Notes under the pieces: generated by a model
Database searches by the model: none
Seen by the model: the letters and a program-made list of their open reading frames with translations, nothing else
Told to the model about the DNA's origin: nothing
Assembly: GCA_026770025.1 (NCBI GenBank)
Contig: JAMXDE010000016.1
Location: forward strand, 310,001 to 374,000
Length of the DNA stretch: 64,000 nucleotides
Reading direction: 5' to 3'
Source: Craspedostauros australis
Taxonomy: Eukaryota > Bacillariophyta > Bacillariophyceae > Mastogloiales > Achnanthaceae
Translations under genes and position numbers: made by a program
Shown: one piece after another, positions 1 through 12,800 of the stretch
Position numbering within the stretch: the first letter of the stretch is position 1
Layout of the letters: each line of letters opens with the position of its first letter

Positions 1-1693
1 GCGTTGGCTGCCATCTTCGACGATGATGAAATCGCATCTCTCTCTGATCTTGCAAGCGAGAACTCGCAACGAGTGCAGGCCACGCCACAAGAAGCAACGC
101 CTGATGACGAAGCATTCGACGGTCTCGACGCCAAAGGCTACAATGTCATCTCCCGCAGCGACCTCCTGCCCTCCTCCAGAAATGAAGACGGGACCGAGAA
201 CCAGCAAAGTAAGTGCTCATAGACCATGACCGCAAACAGCGGGAGCAGTTGATGACGTCCGCGGCAATCGCGTGCCAAAATGCAATGGTCGCTGTGTGCC
301 GTCTCTCGGCAACATTCAGCAAACAAAAACAGAGCGTTGCCACAATTCGTGTTGTACAGAATTCGAAGATCCAGGTCAATGTATCGTTGTGGCCCACCAG
401 TCAATGTTCATTGTGCATTGCTCATTCAAAGCACATTCCATCTCATGCATCGTGGAATGATTCGGTACACATCTTCTTCGCTTCGACGTTATGTTGTGCA
501 CTGCTGAACACACATCATTGCATACGTACTCGTGCACCTACGCAACGCTCCCTCTTCCAAACATACAATTACATACGTGCACCACATACCCATACACAGC
601 TCTCATGCATGTCATGAACGCATTGGTATCACACGGTGTGCTTATCGTGGACGTTGCTGACGGCGACAAGGCAGAATCCAACGAGGCAGCAGGGGTGCTC
701 ACAAAGATGTGGGATGCGACCGCCAAATTCTTCGAAGATGTCGACGGAGACTCGCCCACGCCGCTGGCAGGCTTGACGACCGCGACCGAAGCTGGGTCGG
801 ATCATGCGAAGGTGGGATTCGTCTCGTACAACAACGATTCGATGGCATTCCTCGAGACCAGACGACACCGCGAGACGCAGCGGCTCCATCCCGAGGATGC
901 ACATGCTGTTCTGGGCGAGGATGCGATGAACGATCTGGGAGACGCATTCGATGTTGTCGCGGAGATTGGCAAAGATGTAATCCGAATCGTCACGGCGGCT
1001 TCGAGCGTCGAGTACGGCGCATTTGCGGAGGGCATGATGACGGATGAGCAGGAGCAATCGAAGAGGGCATCCAGCGCCGCCATCCTGCTAGCAGATGAAC
1101 TGATTGATGATGGCAAACCGCTGAAGAGCACCGCCGATATCGACAGCAACGAGAGCGCCATCAGCATGAGTCCGCATCGACTGTGTCGGTACAGCGACAA
1201 GCAGGAGCCCGAGGACGAGGCTGCAGCGGCGAACGGACGAGAAGTATTCGGCGCGCACACGGACGCGTCGTTCGTCACGGCCGTGCCTGTGGCGGCGGTC
1301 AACGGTCTGGAAGTATTTGACGAGGAGGCCGACAAGTGGTACCGACCGGAGCTCAGGGCCCGTGCCCACTGGATAAAGCAGCACGGTTCGGAGATCGGCG
1401 AGGGTGCGGAATCGACGGTGCCTTGGCATGCCAGATACGTTGCCATCATGGCAGGAGAGCACATGCAGCTGTGCACGCGGAACGAGGTGCCTGCCACGGT
1501 GCACAGAGTCGTTTCAGCCAAGAACAAGCCATCTCGGCTCAGCTCTCCGATACTTCTCCGTGGCAGGCCTGGCGTCAAGTTCGATGCCGACAGATACCTT
1601 GGCGGAACGCTCGGCAATCCGATTCTCGACCAATGCGACAACAAGACCATGGAGGCGATTTACACCGAGACGCAGCCAAAGGCATCCCAGTGA
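1..1693 (+). CDS. 2-oxoglutarate/Fe(II)-dependent dioxygenase-like protein (5' end off the window)
   Basis: Two exons are visible, 1-208 and 600-1693. The intron 209-599 has a GTAAGT donor and a CAG acceptor, and the join keeps frame (one base plus two bases make a Thr codon). The visible part is about 433 residues and the true start lies left of the window. The C-terminal half carries the iron-binding triad of the isopenicillin-N-synthase-like 2OG oxygenases: an H-T-D motif (codon at 1256), a distal His in VHRVV (1502) and, about ten residues later, an Arg-x-Ser (RLSS) that normally binds 2-oxoglutarate. An early NALVSHGVLIVDV stretch fits the N-terminal part of such enzymes. The substrate cannot be told from sequence. 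It converges on the BTB gene, with 280 bases between the two stops. The family call is firm; the specific activity is unknown. Confidence 0.8.
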
Positions 1694-1973
1694 AGCATGA
1701 GAGGATAGAGATAACAACGCAAGAGTTGAACATGACGACCATACAATATATAATCGAACCGTAGAGATCGTGGCTTCAAGTACTAACATAGTACCCACAC
1801 TTGACAGCATTACCCTAGTTTGTCTCTCAACACTCCACCTCTCAAGCGGACCAAGTTTGAAAAGCGTAGGAATGGAACTAATTACTTTAGCTAGTGCTGT
1901 TCTACTCGACCCTACTTCACCGTCCTTTGGCGTACAGTTGCGTACTCTGCTCTCTGGAAAAAGAACAACAACA

Positions 1974-4749
1974 CTACTTCGCGTTCCGTCTTGAATTCCG
2001 CCGTTGCCGTTTGGAGGAAGATCTTGTGTACGTGGTGGTGGACGGAACATCCTCGTGCGGGACGATGCTCGAATTGCTCCTCGGGTGCATGGGCTCGATG
2101 TTCATCGACGACTTGCCAAGCACGTCGCGCTTGAATTTCTGATACAGCCGATCGTCGAGGTCGCTGTTGTTGCCGCCACGCGGCGAATCCTGTTGGGATG
2201 AACCGACGTAGCCCCGTCTTTCCATGCGGCGGCGCTTGCGCTCCCTTTCTCTCTCCTTGTGCTCTCTCTTGTCGATGCGCAAGAATTCGTTGGTGGTGCG
2301 CTTCTCCAACACGTCCATGCTGGCCATGTCCTTCTTTGTCAACGTCTCGAGCATCCCCTTGAGGAGCGTTGGCAAGAGCTGGGCCGAGTCGTCCTTCAGC
2401 ACCTTCGTCAGCGATGTCGCCCTCTCGATCTGGCTCACATTGTGCGAGCCATGGCGCAGGAGGATGTCCATCGCAGCCTTGCGGAGGCGGGGGAGGCCGT
2501 TGCCCGTCAACTTTTCCTGCAGGGTGCACATCATCAATGCTTCCACAACGTTGTACTGATCCAGTAATCGCGACGCCGCGACTTCGCACATCAGCGAGAA
2601 TCGCTTCATGGAGGCCTCCTCCGCCAGCGAAATTGCATCCAGCACGACAGCGAATGTGACGCTGGGATGCCGGTTGCTCGGCCAACGGTGCAGACAAGAG
2701 GACTGGCTTCCGTTGATGCTGCGTGGAGAGTTGGCATCGTGAGCCTTGTGTGGCCGAGTTATGCAGGCTGCGGCGTGCGCATCATACCCCAGTGGCGCCA
2801 CGCGGTTTGTGTAGCAATATTCCAGCAGGAGCTTGACTGACTCCGGCGAATGGTTGTTGATGGGAACCCAAACAAGATCGTCCTGCATTGAATGTGGGTG
2901 GCGTGGGAATGCCAATGGTGATCCAGAGTTGACGGAGTGTTCATCGTCCGAGTCCCCGCCCACCCCGCGGCAAGAAGCATCGTCGTCGTCGTCGTCGTCA
3001 TCATCGTCATTGACGATGGCCGTGGCACCCGAGTGCGCCGGCGGTTGCGCTTGATCGGGCTGGAAGTTGAGTGAGGCGATGCCATCTTCACCAACAGCAT
3101 GGGCTGTCCCAGAAACGTCATCCCCGATGCGTGCAGCGGCGGCCGTGCCGTCATCGTCGATGATCGGTTGTTGTTGCTGCTGCTGGCCTTGCTGGTGTTG
3201 TTGTTGCTGTGGCTGCCCCTGCTGCATCGGTTGTATCTGCACCCCTTGATCAGATATGACTACTTGCGCTTCATGGTTGGCTTGATTGAGAGCGTCCTGC
3301 TGTTCTCTGAGCTTCTTCCTCGCCTCGCCATGGTCCCTGGTGGCCTTGCCGATGATATCCGCAAACCACTTGCAGCGCTTCTTGAGAATGGCCGAATGGG
3401 CCTTGACGGTCGTGCATAGCACCTGCTGGTTTCTCCCGTTTTCATCAGCGAGCGTACCTCGGCAATCGAGGATGATGTCCGCCACTCTGGCGCCGCCAAG
3501 CTCGGGCATGAGATGCTTGAGCTGCTTGAAGTACTCCCTGTCGGAAACCCTCTGCCTGCGCTTTCGATCAGCTTCGGCCTCGCGTTCGGCTGCGCGCACC
3601 CTTCTGGCCATGATCCGATCATTCTTCATCAAGGCATTGACCTCGGCAGTGTTGTTCTTGTCCAGAACCCGGCAGTGCGTGAACTCGAGCATGTCCACTG
3701 ACACGGTTTGATCGGTGGCGACAGAGTTGCTAAATTCGACGTACTTGTTGAAGACGGCGGCCAGCTTGACGTGTCTACCTGATCCAATGGCGACTGTGAC
3801 GCCTGGCTTGATGATGGGATGGTTTGGTGCGGCTTCCAGCGCCTCTTCGCATTCGATGTAGAAGATCTGAACGAGTCATTGCGTGTGTTTGTGCGTGCGT
3901 GTTGTTGCGCATCGTGTTCAATACGGTGAACCCACAGGGAGAGGATGGGAATCATGTAATTCCACATTGCAGTGGTCAAGGGCGATGGATGGATACATGA
4001 TAGTAGAGAGGCACACGTGGTCAGCAAAAACAGGCTTCAAATGGGTCGAGCATGAAGTGTTTGCAGAGTGACATGTGCCGCGATGCCATTATGTGGGGGC
4101 TGCAAGATGTAGCCTGGCGCACAGCGAGAGACTGTTGCAACGATGTTACTCTGTAGAGAGTCCACAGCGACTGCAACATTCCTGCACTCTCACACACCAT
4201 CCTTGGCACCCTTGATATCGCATCACACGACAGTAGCATGGTACATAGCTCACAAATACCAACACAAATACAAAGATAAGCGCCGAGATGGAATGCACTT
4301 ACCAATTCGCACTCAGTGCTCTTGGTGAGCGTCGGGGCTGTTGCGTCGCGCGCCTTTTCCGAACCGCGTGCAACGCCGCCCTCGTAGGCGCCATCCTCCA
4401 CCCTCTCCAGATCCAGCGGCGCATCTGGTGCATTTGCATTGGCGTCTCCACCTGGCCTTGCATCATTGGCAGCGCCGTCGTCCGCTTCCGCGCCGTTGGC
4501 ATTGGCTGCATTGCTGTCATCAGCGTCTACCTCGTCTTCCATGTTGACATCGACGTCATCGTCATCATCATTGTCATCGTTCATGCGATTGCGCTGTGGT
4601 GGCAATCCCAGACCCTGTAGACCGGCTGCAATGTTCGCTGCGTCTGCGCCTCCATTTGGCGCTGCGGCACCATTCTGTGCCCCATCAGCGCGCCACCGGC
4701 GCAACTGCTGGTTCATGAGAGCTTCGATGAGCCTTGCCTGCTGATTCAT
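1974..4749 (-). CDS. BTB/POZ domain protein with a possible N-terminal ubiquitin-like domain
   Basis: Two exons are read, complement(1974-3866) and about complement(4303-4749), joined in phase 0 over a GTAAGT...CAG intron; the donor position may be off by one base. The protein is about 779 residues. Order: an N/A/D-rich acidic leader; residues about 148-240 that look like a ubiquitin/SUMO-type fold (two strands, a helix, then LEFTHCRVLDKNNT and a strand ending DRIMARRV); a basic coiled stretch; a BTB domain from about residue 275 (VKAHSAILKKRCKWFADII) split by a long Gln-rich and Asp-rich insert before VKLLLEYCYTN; a helical BACK-like part; and a very basic C-terminal region (KERERERKRRRMERR). 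BTB proteins often act as substrate adaptors for cullin-3 ligases, but no partner is visible here. A GTT/GCT triplet tract lies just upstream of the ATG. BTB is well supported; the ubiquitin-like call is tentative. Confidence 0.75.
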
Positions 4750-5214
4750 GCGGCTCTCCTCCCGAGTCAGTTATTGTTGTTGCTGCTGTTGTTGTTGTTA
4801 TTGCTGTTGTTGCTGCTGTTGTTGCTGTGTGGCAGGAACCTTTCAAAGTTGACGAAGGGAATTGCAGACGAGTGTTGGGAAGAAATGCAGAGCAGGGTGC
4901 TCTGGATGCAGATAGAGACGTAAAAGTCAGTCTCTGAGAGGTCTCTGTAGACAGTGAACTCCTTTACGTACTCTGTTGGTATAATATGATCCGAGGACGC
5001 GGCAATCGAGTGGAGCAGAGTCGAGCAGATTCTATTAGTGCGACGATGCGTACTGCGACGGAGTATTCAGGAGGATGGTACGGACTGTCACCGCAAAGCT
5101 TCGCTCCTTGGGATTCTTCTTTGCTTGTTTCTCTCAAGCTGCGGTTGCTTGCTTGGTTGCTTGCTTGGACTTGCTCTGGTTGTCCAGGCGTGATTGCGAT
5201 TGCGGTTGCCAGAT

Positions 5215-5264
<50 letters not shown>

Positions 5265-6858
5265 TAGTAGAGAGGAACACACTGCTCTTGTGAGTGTTGG
5301 TAAGTACTCTACTGGCTGGTGGACGTATGGTGAGCTGTCCTGTGTTGTGTTCGGCGACTTTACTCGTCTTCAGCAAACCTTCTCCGGATTCGTGGTGGCT
5401 CTTGATGGCAATACTTTCGCTCTACGGCGCATCCCGTCGCTGTCACGGGCGGTCGTATTACGACTGCGAGTGCTCCACGCTGTCGCTGTTGTTCCACACA
5501 AAAAGGGGAGAAAACAACGACAACAACAACAACACAAACAAACGACAAAGAGCCTTTTTCAAGGGACGCCATGTGTTCGTTTTGGTCCATTTTGAAACAC
5601 AGAGGACCACAACCACACACATGCATCCACGGGTCGCATGCGACATACGCTACGACAAACACAAACATCACCAAAACAGCTCGAGTTGTTGACGGTCACA
5701 AGAATCGAACGTCAAAGAGTCATTTGGGTAACTAATCGTGAATCACAACACGCGGGATTCATCGATTGTGTGTGTGTGTGTTTCGGAGAAGCGCAGAAAT
5801 TGCAGTGTTTTGCGCGGATTGCATCGCTTTCGTGGATCGCCGTCGCGGGTCTCCACCGTGGTGTTGTTCTGTGCAAATCAGCGACGATCCAACACAGTCG
5901 TGTGGCTCTGTGGTGGGAGGCAAAGACGGATGCCTCCAAGAAGAAGAGAGAAGAGCGCCCCAACAGAGCAACATCCGACAGCGAGAAAGACGAAAGACAC
6001 GAACAAACAGAAAGCGAGGACCCACAATTGTAACAGAGAAAGAAGCGCTGTGAGCGGAGGCAACCAAGCACACAGCACGAAAGTCTCCATCGAACGGTCC
6101 GTACCTCAGTACCGCAACAACGACAACGGCAACGGCAACGGCAAGGGGGAGCTGTTGTATCAGCAAGATATTGATCGCGCTGAGCAAGAACAACGATCAG
6201 AGAGTTGAGGAAGGCTCGGAGTCCATCTCAGGGCGAACGTCCACGAAGCCATCCGCAGACGAAATCCAGGCCTTCTCAGCGAAACCAGACAAGGATACCT
6301 GTGCGTCAACCAGCAGCAACAACAACGGCAACAACTGCTGCCACTGGCCTTCACTTGAAGCATCTCATCGCCAGCCCAACGAGGTTGGGATCATATCCGC
6401 ACACTCAGACTGGCAAACAACAGAACAGAGCAGCGCATCCGCTTGCGCTATCCACTTGCACAATCGCACACGTCAGACGTGCTGTGATCTCATCCTCGCA
6501 CAAGGCTTTACTGTTTGAGACATACCAGTATTCGCGCTGGTGGCAATCCACACTGGCGAAGTGGCAACCGGCACAGCAAGCGCAAGCATAACGACCACAG
6601 GCTACCACAGCAGCAGCTACGGCTACCGCGGCGACCACTGCGACAGCCACGCCAGCAGTGACCTTCAAGCGCGAAGTACGAAGACCCAACTCCGAAGGAA
6701 TCACCCTTGCGCACGAACGTCGCACTCCACAAGACAATCCCATACCCGCGCTGTGCTCTCCTGCATAAGCTCACAACCGTACGAGTACAAAGCTGCACAA
6801 CAGGCAACGACGATCGACAACTGACACCTCATCAGGCCGAAAGGAGGACACATCAACA
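4750..6858. other. Intergenic region with simple repeats, between divergent BTB and HECT genes
   Basis: About 2.1 kb separates two divergent start codons. It holds a GTT/GCT triplet tract at about 4770-4832, a CT dinucleotide tract at about 5217-5260, CAA-rich patches near 5515-5545 and 6310-6330, and a CAACGG-type patch near 6115-6145. Many open frames occur on both strands, but none shows a recognisable domain or a splice structure. The CA-rich stretch before 6859 is best read as leader and promoter of the HECT gene. Confidence 0.6.
5217..5260 (+). repeat. (CT)n microsatellite
   Basis: About 22 uninterrupted CT units are seen directly. The tract lies in the shared upstream region of the divergent BTB and HECT genes, where pyrimidine tracts are common in promoters; any regulatory role is inference. 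Confidence 0.95.
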
Positions 6859-9800
6859 ATGGCAGGCCCAACTGAAACCCTCCCATCAGGGCGGGAAAGA
6901 GCCATCGAAACCTTGATCGACATGGAGCCCCAAGGTGCCATGTACAGAACTGCACGTCTTTTGGTAAGTGATCATGCTTTGATTGATGTGCATCCGTATA
7001 TTCATCCACATGTGCATGTGCGCAGAGGGGAGGAGGCAGTGGCTTCAGCGTGTTACCTTCCAACTTCAGGTTTTGATGCAAGAGTCACAAGAGGCAAGGG
7101 ACACAAGCTTGCCAAGGTGAATGCGACAGCCTCTCACATCGTACCCGTTCGTTCCTCTTTCGCGTATCGTTTCCACGCATCCGCCTTCGCTTCCACAACT
7201 ACTTGTACATGAACAGGACGAAGCCACGTCTCAGTCTGTCCACACGCGCCCCAACCTCATCACGAGAGCCGCATTGGTGGAACAAGCGTACGCCCTTCGA
7301 CACTACGAGATAGACACGACAAAGCAGTACGACCGCGCATTCGGACTGTCGCCTCCACCCAACAAGAGCTCACGCCACGACAATGCATGGATCTCGCAGG
7401 CGGAACCCTACAAGCTCGGCCGCATCCTTCGGCACCACTCCAAAATCCTTTCGCTCAAGAAACCCAAACCAGCCGTCAGCGCACCATCGTCTTCTGCTGA
7501 CGCTGATGTCATCAACGCCAGCACCAACAGCAACAGCGGCGGTGATGAGAGCAACTCAAAGAAAGATGCCGTCATCAAAAATCCACCATCGCCTCAGCTC
7601 GTGGCAGCATTGCGAAGAGCCTTTTCAGCCGGCGACGGTGACATCGATTCTGACAAGGATCAGCAGTTCATCCTCCGCAACCTTCTCAAGAGCGTCATGA
7701 ACCACCCCGTGTTTCAAGAATCCACTTGTGGAAAAGGAGGCAGCAACATGGACAAAATGAAGACACCGGTGCGATACAAGATCAAGTCCAAGTCCAAACT
7801 CACGCGATCGCACGCCGCATCCGAAGATGACAGCCACGACGATCAACGCAATGCGGACATGAGATCGGGATCATCCATCGACACACCCGAGCCCAGCCCG
7901 CCATCCGCGGACGGTGTCCATGCTTTGGAATGTCTCGTGTCCAAATCATTCTGCATGATGGCAGATTACGAAAAGACCAACACCCTTCTCAACGGACTCC
8001 TCATCACCATCCTGTCCATCCTCACGTCTCGACCGCAGCTGGATGCCGAGGAAGACATCATCCCTTCCGCGAAAGCTAGAAATCCCACAGACGCGTCGAA
8101 GACTGCCGTTGATGGACCTCTGGGAGTCCCATCCGTCAACAGCAGTAGCAGCGGCACTAACAGCAACAACAGCAACATATCGTCGGAAACTGACCCTCCC
8201 CAAATGCCGGTCCTGCAGATGGGTGCGCTGCTATCAACGATCCTCCCGCTCGACGAACCAAAAGATGAGGATAGCAGCTCCGATCTCGACGGCAAAGACG
8301 ACTCGTTTGATATCCCGATGGAGTTGCTAGAGTATCTCGGAGAGGCAGCCGCCGTCTATGAGGAGAGATTGGAAATACAGACTGAACGACTTCTGGAAAA
8401 GCGCCGAAAGGAGCAGGAGAGCAGTGAACACTCCTCGCCTCTAACACCAGCATTCCAGCTGTTCTCAGACTCCTTGGTGACATCGCGCAGGGCTGACGCA
8501 GGCACTGCAGTCGCGACGGCGATCGTCCCAGATGACAACAGAATTGGCGGTACCAACAACATCAATGCAGACGACGATGATGACGATGACGATGACGATG
8601 ACTTCGATCACATGGATGGCATGGACGACGACGATGATGACATAGACATTGCCGCAGCAGTCAGCGCAGCACTCCTTCAACAGATCATCGGAGGAACGAC
8701 AGTCAATATGGATTCCTCAGACGACGACGACGACGATGACCTGGACGATGATGACGACGATTCTTCGTCGGATGACAGCGACGACAGTGACGACAACGAT
8801 GGCCCAGCGGCCGAACATGACTTTGTGGAAGTAGTCCGGAACAGTGGGCTGCTCAATCTCGGGCTGGGAGGTCGCAACAACAATGCAGATTCATCTTCCT
8901 CATCATCTTCTTCATCCTCTGAGAGCAACAACGATCAACAAGCCACGAATGAAAACGCCGCACCCTCCGATGATGTCGATGACGCCGATGATGAGGACGA
9001 CGACGACATTGACAACGAAGAGCAGAACGAGCAAGCGAGGAACAATGGCTCCAATGACGCCACTCGAAGCGCTGGTACTCGCAGCGCTGGCGATGGCGAC
9101 AGCAACGACGATGACAGCGATGCCCTGCGACAAGCCCTGGCTATGAGTTTGGTCGAGATTTCCAACCCATCCGTCGAAGTCGAAGTGCAAAACAGCCGAG
9201 AGTCTTTGATCAGCGAAGGAAGCACGGGTCCAATCACACCCACTGCCGACTCTGCTACAGCCGATGGTCCCAATCCGGCCGGTGTCGAATCAGACGACAT
9301 CGACCTGGCGTTGCCCCCTCTACCACAACCTCCTGGCAGCTACCCATACGCTCCACTGATACCAAGTGGCGATTTGGCTCGACCTGCCGAGTATGGCGGC
9401 GAAGAAGAGGATCGCAACGCAGCCCTATCTAAGAAGTACCTGGACCCATCGGCGTTGGACAAGTTCGGTGCACTGCCTGCACCACAGGTGCTCATCCAGC
9501 TTCTCAAGTTCATCAAAATGCTGACAAGCAAGCAGCTGCAACGCCAGCAAAGTCGGCAACAGCAGAATGAGGAACGAGCGTCCGGAAAGCGGGGGAAGGA
9601 TGTCAAACAGCCCGACTCAATCACAGGAGGTCTCGGCTGCGCGCTCTTCCCTCCCACAGGGATGGTAACGAAGTCCGAGAAACCCAACAGCGGCCAAGAC
9701 GACGAGGAGAACCATGTCTCCTTTCACCTCCTTCTGTCCCTCATCATCGTCCTTGTCGAGCAACGCGATGCAGCATCGGAACAATACCACAAGGCCCTCC

Positions 9801-12800
9801 AACAGGAGAGCGCCGTATCGAGCGAAAACCAACTGTCCGACCACACCGACGACAAGGCAGGGCTGCTTGTGGAGGAGGAAGATCCAGCACTTGCCAAGGC
9901 ATTGGAATACCTCGATGACGCATCCGACTCGAACGACGCTTCTACCCTGGAGGCAAAGGGCATGAGCCGCAAGGCTGCCGCCGCCGCGCATGATGCCGCA
10001 ACCCTTGCCAAGACATTGAGACGTCGTTGCGAAGGCTGGGAGCAGCATCTGAAAATGCTATCCCAGTCATGCATCATGGTGTTGACAAGTTTGCAGCACT
10101 GGTTCCACGCCAATGCACGCTCGTGCTTGAGCGACAAAACTCGAACATTGGAGATGCAATCGGGAAAGCTGCCCCCGTCTTTTACGATGAAAATCGCAGC
10201 TGCGCTAACCTCGTTGATGCAAGGCACGACACCCAGAGCCGCTCACAGCAGCGCGCACGCAGGAGATCTGGCGCCAGTCAGTCTCGATTTGTACAGAAAG
10301 GCCCTTCAAGTTTGGGGCGAGTTCGTCCCCATGTCGCATCCCTCAAGGGCATCCCAAGTCGCCCTCCTGCGCACATACCTTGACGAATGCTCCAACGCAG
10401 ACGAGAGCAGCACGTCTTGCCATATCGATGAACTGAAAGCGCTGCCCACGACAAGTGCCGAAGTGTCCTTCCATCGGCTCCAGGTGCTTTGTCGCCGGCT
10501 CAGAGTGAGCGACTTGCTTGATCACATCATTCCGCGTCCAGCATGTCACTCGCCGAGCAATGCAAATGACACTCTTGAGCACGTCACACAAGCGCAAATA
10601 GTCACCGGCAGAGATGGCAACCCGACCTTCGTCAGCGATATCGTTCGTTCCATCCGAGCTTCGCCTGTCTTTGCCGCTGAGGGCGCTTCAGAACTTCGCG
10701 ATCTGTACATGGCGATCTGCCATCGATGCCATGTCCGTCTCCTTCTGTGGGATGGCCTTTGGGGCGGAGACAGTGAGAATGATGACAACGCCATCACTCC
10801 AAACTCGTCACAAAACGACATCATTCGCGTGAGCTCGAAGAGCTCGAATGTGTTGCAGTTCGATGCAACAAAATGCGCCGATTCCATAGCCATCTTCGCA
10901 GATGGATTGGACATTGGACCGAACGGTGCATCCGCACATCAACGGGCCTCGAAGGCCTGGGGCGCTGTCCTGTCAGCCAATTCGTACAGTCCGAAGACCG
11001 GCGTCCATCGATGGGCAGTGCGTCTCGACAAATGCGAACGCGGGCACGTCTTCGTCGGCGTGTCCACCGCACAAGCCAACATCAAGACGTACGTCGGGGG
11101 TGACAAGTTCGGCTGGGGAATGATCGGCACGCAGGCATTGTGGCATGACAGAAAGAAGATCCGCGGCGACTACGGTGCCACCTTCCGAACTGGATCGACG
11201 ATCATCGTGACGCTTGATACTGATGTGGGCACACTGAGCTTCACGTCGTGGAAGGACAGTTCATCGAATTCGTCGTTCTCCATCGACCCTCTGCTGCAGA
11301 CCCCAACGTCACCGCGTCGTCCAGGCACACCGTCAGGCACCATGGAGGATTGGGGTGTAGCATTCGAAGGGCTCCCTCTCGACTCCAAGCTTTACCCAGC
11401 CGTGGGGCTCTACCAGCGTGACGACCGCGTCACCCTGCTAACCGTGGAGAGCAGGGGGAGATCGACAACACGAGAAATGGTCTTCGATGGATCCGGAGGC
11501 AGCTGCTTCTACCCAACCTCATCAGCAGATGAGGCAGATGGCTCCGGCTTGAAGGCTGTTCGGGATATCAACAACCACCTCAGCTGGGATGGCACACAGT
11601 ACGTCTGTGACTTGCTGGAGGAAGTTGTTCGGACTGTGAAGGCCAAGAAGTTTGACGACCTTCACACAACACAACTGCTACCATCGCTCGGGGCGACGTT
11701 GAGCCTCATCCCATCATGGATTCCAAACCTCTCCAAACGCACAGCGCTCGTGCTGTTGCCTCGGATTGCGAAGTGCATCCTCGTTCTGAATCAGGCATGC
11801 AAAGACATGAAGGAAGAGGGTCAGCACCTTTCCCTCTGCAACATCCGAGAAGGCCAATGGATCATCCGAGCCACAGGATCATCAGGAACAACGACTGACG
11901 CCGAGGAATACGTCGTGGACATTTCGCGCTCAAGGTCAGGTCCCGACGGCACATGCACGCTTGGCTTCCAAGGTAGCGGCGTTGGAACTACTGGCAAATC
12001 CAAAAATGGGCTGGTATCAATCATGGGCACAACCCGAGGCTCCATGGTAACGTTCGTCGAAGAATGGTCCGAGGCCGGCAACACATCGGCCCAGTCAGGA
12101 AGTTCGGCACAAGACGACGACATCTCATCATCGTGCGTTGTCACGGCCAGATCCAGCCTGGATGGCACCAAATTCGAAGGAGTGTACAAGAATGTCCAGT
12201 TCGGAACCCAAGGTCAGATATCAGGATACTGGTCCCCACGCGCAAGCAAATCCATAGACGAACCCGCGGTGGCTTCCACCACAAACTGGACACTCACCGA
12301 CATGGCGGTACTCTGCCAAAGCTACGGCCATTTGGTCGCCATGATCGGCGATTCCGAAGGCTGGGACGCAGAGACCTCGCCGAAGCCAGAGAAAACCCTC
12401 TTTTCATCCAGCGAGTGGTCGAAGAGAACGACGGTGTTGCAAGAATGCCTCGATAGCGCCTTCATGTCCAAGCTTTCCATACCATCGGACTGGGAAGGCA
12501 ATGATGCAATCATGGAGTCTCTGCAGAGCGACTTCCGACCCCCAACCACCGTGTCGCAGCAGGATGACGAAGACTGGATGAAGCTGCTCCGTCTCGATGC
12601 CTTGCAAGAAGCCGAACCAAGCAAGTCCTCTGAACCCCAACGTACTCGTGAAATCAACGCTTGGATTTCCGAAGCCGTGCGCAAGATGGATCCCGACATC
12701 GCCCCACAAGCTGGCGGTTCTGGTTCGCTACGCATGCTTGCCCCACAGGAGTACAATGAGGCCAGAATCAACATCATCTGCGCCATGGTCAAGTTGGGCA

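Noticed and set aside
5194-6518. Several 90-150-codon frames between the BTB and HECT genes
   Set aside because: They overlap simple CT, CAA and CAG repeats on both strands and show no family features.
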